From the NCBI GenBank assembly GCA_036336695.1, contig JAYZFQ010000142.1:1-8082 (forward strand): DNA of 8,082 nt, read 5' to 3'. The notes beneath the pieces were generated by a model. It was not told the DNA's origin, made no database searches, and saw only the letters and a list, made by a program, of their open reading frames with translations. The translations under genes and the position numbers were made by a program. Source of the DNA: GCA-2729515 sp036336695. Its GTDB lineage: Bacteria > Myxococcota_A > UBA9160 > SMWR01. This document shows, in pieces, positions 5,705 to 8,082 of this stretch. The stretch's first letter is position 1, and the number at the start of each line of letters is the position of its first letter.

Positions 5705-7718
5705 CGAGGAGCGGTAGACCGTTCACGATGTGCGGCGCCGGGGACTCGGCAGCGCGCACAAAAGCACGGGAGCGCGGGTCGTCCGGCGCCAGGCGCAAGA
5801 GGGCGGCCGCCTCTCGGCGCGCTGCTTCGAAGCGCCCCAGGCGAAGCAGGCCATAGATGAGGCGACGGCGAGGCGCCGGTGCGCGGGGTCGGAGCGCCAC
5901 CGCCACGCGATCGTTGGCGACCTGCTCCTCGTAGGCCCCGACCAGGGCGTACCCGAGACCCAGCGCCTCGAGCGCGCCGACTCGCCGAGCGCTCGCCGGT
6001 GCGGCGGCCGCGAGCAACTCCCCGTAGCCCTGGGGCACCAGCCCCTCCGTTTCGGCCCACCCGGGTCGCGCACGGATGACAGCGCCCGGATCCAGCCCCG
6101 AGCGTGCGTCGAATGGCACACCCTGCGCCGCATACCACTCGGCGATGCGGCGAAGGTTTTCCGCGTTGCGCGGATCCCGCTTGACGTAGATGGCGTGACG
6201 CAGGGAGCGGGAGACGGGAATCCAGTCTCCTGCGCCGTCGAGGCTCGCCGCCGTATAGACGCCCGACTCGTCGGTTCGCTCCCCGCCCATGGGAACGCCG
6301 ACGCCAAAGAAGAAATCGATCTCGTGCCGGTCCAGCACGTCGAGGCGGTTCTCGCCGACGCGCGTGCCCCGGTCCGTGTTGACGTTCTGGTAGTCGCGGC
6401 TCACCTCGGGCGGAAAGTTCATGCTGCCGTCGACGAAGGTGCGCACGTCCGGGCCGAGGCGGTGACACAACATTCCGCCCATCGCATGGGTGTGAAACAG
6501 GTTTCCGCGGACACCCGTAGCCTCGAGGAAACGCACGCCTTCGTCGAAAAAACGCCGCCCCGTATAGGCCTCTTCGAACCAGGATCGTGCACTCCGGGTC
6601 TGGAGCGATGCCAGCGCTTCGAACCCGCCGAACCAGGGGTAGGTCGCCGCGAGCAGGAGCGTCGCGCCGGCCAGCACGGGGTCGAGTCGCACCGCCGGCC
6701 AGCGGCGCAGGGCACACAACACGAACAGAAGCGGAAAGACCGCAAGCCACAGGAACCGGATCGACGTCAGCATGGCCACGATGCCGGCGATTCCGAGCGC
6801 CAGCTTCACCGGGTCGACTTCGTCGAGGCGTGCAGCCGAAGGCACCCGGGCGAACCGGAATCCGCCGATCACGGCAATCACAACGAAACCGGCAATCAGG
6901 GCATCGGTGGTCCACCACGCGAGCGGGCTGACCGCGGGATAGAAATTCGTGTGTGCAAAGGGGTCGAAGCGTGCCCACTCATCCACGACCGCCCAGATGC
7001 CGCCGTGCTCCGCGGCCGACAGAAAGGCCAGGTGTTGCCCGACACCCCGTGGATTCGCGAGGGCCGCCAACAACCCGAGCACCAGGGTCGCAGCGAGGCG
7101 GCCGGCGCGCCGGCGTTCGAGGGCGGCGTCTCCGAAGATCCAGCGCACGAGTACGCCTGCACCCGCCGCGGCAATGAGCAATGGACCCACCAGGAAGGCG
7201 GCGTGGACGTTGGCCCATACGGCCAGGAGCAGGACGGCGGCGAAAACTCGTCTCCAGGAGGGCAGCCGCGGTTCGAACAGCAGCATGCAGAGCAGCAGCG
7301 TGGCGAGGATGGTGAAGAGTTCGGGCCGGAGTTGAACCACCCGGTACCAGGAGAGAACCAGGAAGACGGCCGTTGCGAAGCATGCCGGCACGAGGCGCCC
7401 GGCCGCGTGCCGGAAGCGCGCGAAGGCCAACCACAGGATCCCGACCGCCGCGAGGGCATGGAGCAAGCGGAGGCCGTGCAGCCCCAGTCCCCGCTCGACG
7501 CCGTGCGCAGCCAGCGCGAAGAGCCACTGATGGGGCTCGGGAACCGAAACCGCAGTTGCCAGGCAGGGATCGGACGCCAACCACGGCCCGGAAGCCGCAT
7601 AGGCGCGCCCGTGTGCCAGGTGCCACCAGAGGTCGTTCGTCGTAAGCGGACCACCCGCCAGGCCGACGACCAGGGCCGCAAGGACCAGAAGGCCAACGCT
7701 CGCCAGTACGTGGAACAT
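5679..7718 (-). CDS. Polytopic membrane protein, GT-C-like, with C-terminal TPR-like helices
   Basis: I recognise the architecture but not a named gene. It has 679 residues from the ATG at 7718. The first helix (about 5-23) is followed by a loop T-N-D-L-W-W-H-L-A-H-G-R (27-38), where Asp29 is placed like the loop Asp of GT-C glycosyltransferases. Further helices lie near 64-76, 83-100, 107-123, 133-148, 156-168, 172-195, 207-222, 271-287, 303-319, 321-336 and 346-360. Family-type motifs include Q-L-R-P-E-L-F-T (129-136), W-A-N-V-H-A-A-F-L (168-176) and N-P-R-G-V-G (222-227). Residues about 371-560 form a soluble, probably extracytoplasmic domain with GNLFHTHAMGGML (405-417) and F-V-D-G-S-M-N-F (428-435). 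Two TPR-like units follow (about 578-612, 617-649). A role in sugar transfer or envelope glycan assembly is inference. No clear ribosome binding site was seen; GTG 7745 would add 9 residues. It is divergent from the downstream gene and converges on the menaquinone operon. Confidence 0.82.
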   Translation of the reverse strand: MFHVLASVGLLVLAALVVGLAGGPLTTNDLWWHLAHGRAYAASGPWLASDPCLATAVSVPEPHQWLFALAAHGVERGLGLHGLRLLHALAAVGILWLAFARFRHAAGRLVPACFATAVFLVLSWYRVVQLRPELFTILATLLLCMLLFEPRLPSWRRVFAAVLLLAVWANVHAAFLVGPLLIAAAGAGVLVRWIFGDAALERRRAGRLAATLVLGLLAALANPRGVGQHLAFLSAAEHGGIWAVVDEWARFDPFAHTNFYPAVSPLAWWTTDALIAGFVVIAVIGGFRFARVPSAARLDEVDPVKLALGIAGIVAMLTSIRFLWLAVFPLLFVLCALRRWPAVRLDPVLAGATLLLAATYPWFGGFEALASLQTRSARSWFEEAYTGRRFFDEGVRFLEATGVRGNLFHTHAMGGMLCHRLGPDVRTFVDGSMNFPPEVSRDYQNVNTDRGTRVGENRLDVLDRHEIDFFFGVGVPMGGERTDESGVYTAASLDGAGDWIPVSRSLRHAIYVKRDPRNAENLRRIAEWYAAQGVPFDARSGLDPGAVIRARPGWAETEGLVPQGYGELLAAAAPASARRVGALEALGLGYALVGAYEEQVANDRVAVALRPRAPAPRRRLIYGLLRLGRFEAARREAAALLRLAPDDPRSRAFVRAAESPAPHIVNGLPLLVSRNPLRQ

Positions 7719-7801
7719 GCGCGAGCGCCACGTTCGAGCCCACACCCTACCGCGCGGGGCCGGGCACACCGCCCGCCGCTGCCTCCCGGTGTCCCGAAAT
7801 G

Positions 7802-7814
7802 CCCTTGCCAAGGG
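7802..7814. repeat. 13-bp perfect inverted repeat, possible operator
   Basis: CCCTTG and CAAGGG flank a single C. A 1-nt centre is too tight for an RNA hairpin of full stem length and there is no T-run, so a DNA-level protein-binding dyad is more plausible than a terminator. It lies 102 bp upstream of the ATG at 7917 and 83 bp upstream of the minus-strand ATG. It could be chance in GC-rich DNA. Confidence 0.3.
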
Positions 7815-7907
7815 TCGGCGAAGAAACCCGAGTGTGCAGCCGACGTCCGCACAAGCCGAGATCCATCGGGCCACTCTATCGAAGCCTGGACGCCGACGCG
7901 CTATCTC

Positions 7908-7912
7908 AAGGA
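7908..7912 (+). promoter_or_regulatory. Ribosome binding site of the FG-GAP gene
   Basis: AAGGA lies 4 nt before the ATG at 7917 and supports that start, which is followed directly by a signal-peptide-like sequence. Confidence 0.55.
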
Positions 7913-7916
7913 CGCC

Positions 7917-8082
7917 ATGCGCGGACTCGCCCTCCTGTTGCTGAGCGTTCTCGGATTTCCCGCCGCGGGGAACGACACCGGAGCAGCCGCTCCGTTTCGC
8001 GTGGTCGAGTTCCCGGCGCCCGGGCGGGTGAGTGTCGCCGGGATTGCAGACCTCGACGGCGACGGACGCCGAGACCTCTACG
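7917..8082 (+). CDS. Secreted FG-GAP/VCBS-repeat protein, 3'-truncated by window edge
   Basis: Only the first 55 codons are present. Residues 1-18 look like a signal peptide: Arg2, a Leu-rich core (3-14), then P-A-A-G with likely cleavage near 17-18, so export is predicted. Residues 42-55 read G-I-A-D-L-D-G-D-G-R-R-D-L-Y. This is the calcium-binding DxDxDGxxD loop of FG-GAP/VCBS beta-propeller blades (Asp45, Asp47, Asp49, Asp53). The ending D-L-Y is common in the ASPIC/UnbV-type subset, but too little is visible to decide. Such proteins are usually long, secreted or surface-anchored, and of unknown function. The start is supported by AAGGA 4 nt upstream. The gene is divergent from the GT-C-like protein gene and may share its control region. 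Confidence 0.75.
   Translation, partial: MRGLALLLLSVLGFPAAGNDTGAAAPFRVVEFPAPGRVSVAGIADLDGDGRRDLY

Larger units (their letters stand above)
7719..7916. other. Divergent intergenic region
   Basis: This 198-bp stretch between the two divergent starts should hold both promoters. It contains a perfect 13-bp dyad, CCCTTG-C-CAAGGG, at 7802-7814. I found no convincing -35/-10 pair on either strand. TTGCCA at 7805 resembles a -35 box, but nothing like a -10 box lies at the right distance. The minus-strand frame stays open up to 7874, but the extra residues are Arg-rich with no hydrophobic or domain pattern, so I treat the region as non-coding. Confidence 0.6.

Noticed and set aside
7101..7114. 14-bp perfect palindrome GCCGGCGCGCCGGC
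   Set aside because: It lies inside the coding sequence of the membrane protein and is made only of G and C. It is probably chance in Arg/Ala codons.
7719..7874. N-terminal extension of the GT-C-like protein by 52 residues
   Set aside because: The extra residues are Arg/Cys-rich and would push the first membrane helix inward. The ATG at 7718 puts the helix at the N-terminus.

Overview
The window is a compact, high-GC bacterial segment (about two-thirds G+C by eye, almost no intergenic DNA). It is dominated by a plus-strand menaquinone (vitamin K2) operon of the classical o-succinylbenzoate type. GTG starts, strong third-position GC bias, a type I MenB, a GT-C-like membrane protein with C-terminal TPR-like helices and an FG-GAP-type secreted protein together suggest a Gram-negative, probably uncultured lineage of the Myxococcota/Desulfobacterota/Acidobacteriota kind. 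That placement is inference and is weak.

Layout. Bases 1-618 hold the 3' part of menH. It is followed without gaps by menB (615-1439), menA (1427-2332), menC (2329-3459), menE (3456-4919) and a DUF1295-family membrane protein gene (4910-5704). Every junction overlaps, by 4, 13, 4, 4 and 10 nt, so the six cistrons are almost certainly one translationally coupled transcript. Bases 5679-7718 on the minus strand encode a 679-residue polytopic protein with a large extracytoplasmic domain and TPR-like helices at its end. Its 3' end overlaps the DUF1295 gene by 26 nt, tail to tail. A 198-bp divergent intergenic region (7719-7916) precedes a truncated plus-strand gene (7917-8082, open at the window edge) with a signal peptide and an FG-GAP/VCBS-type calcium loop.

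How the genes work together. MenH makes SHCHC, MenC dehydrates it to o-succinylbenzoate, MenE activates that to its CoA ester, MenB closes the naphthoate ring (DHNA-CoA), and MenA prenylates DHNA at the membrane. MenF and MenD probably lie just upstream. A DHNA-CoA thioesterase and the MenG/UbiE methyltransferase are not in the window. The DUF1295 protein is the only operon member without an assigned step in quinone synthesis. It is the best candidate here for undescribed biology: a tailoring enzyme for menaquinone, its prenyl chain or another lipid. I saw no mobile elements, CRISPR arrays, rRNA or tRNA genes.
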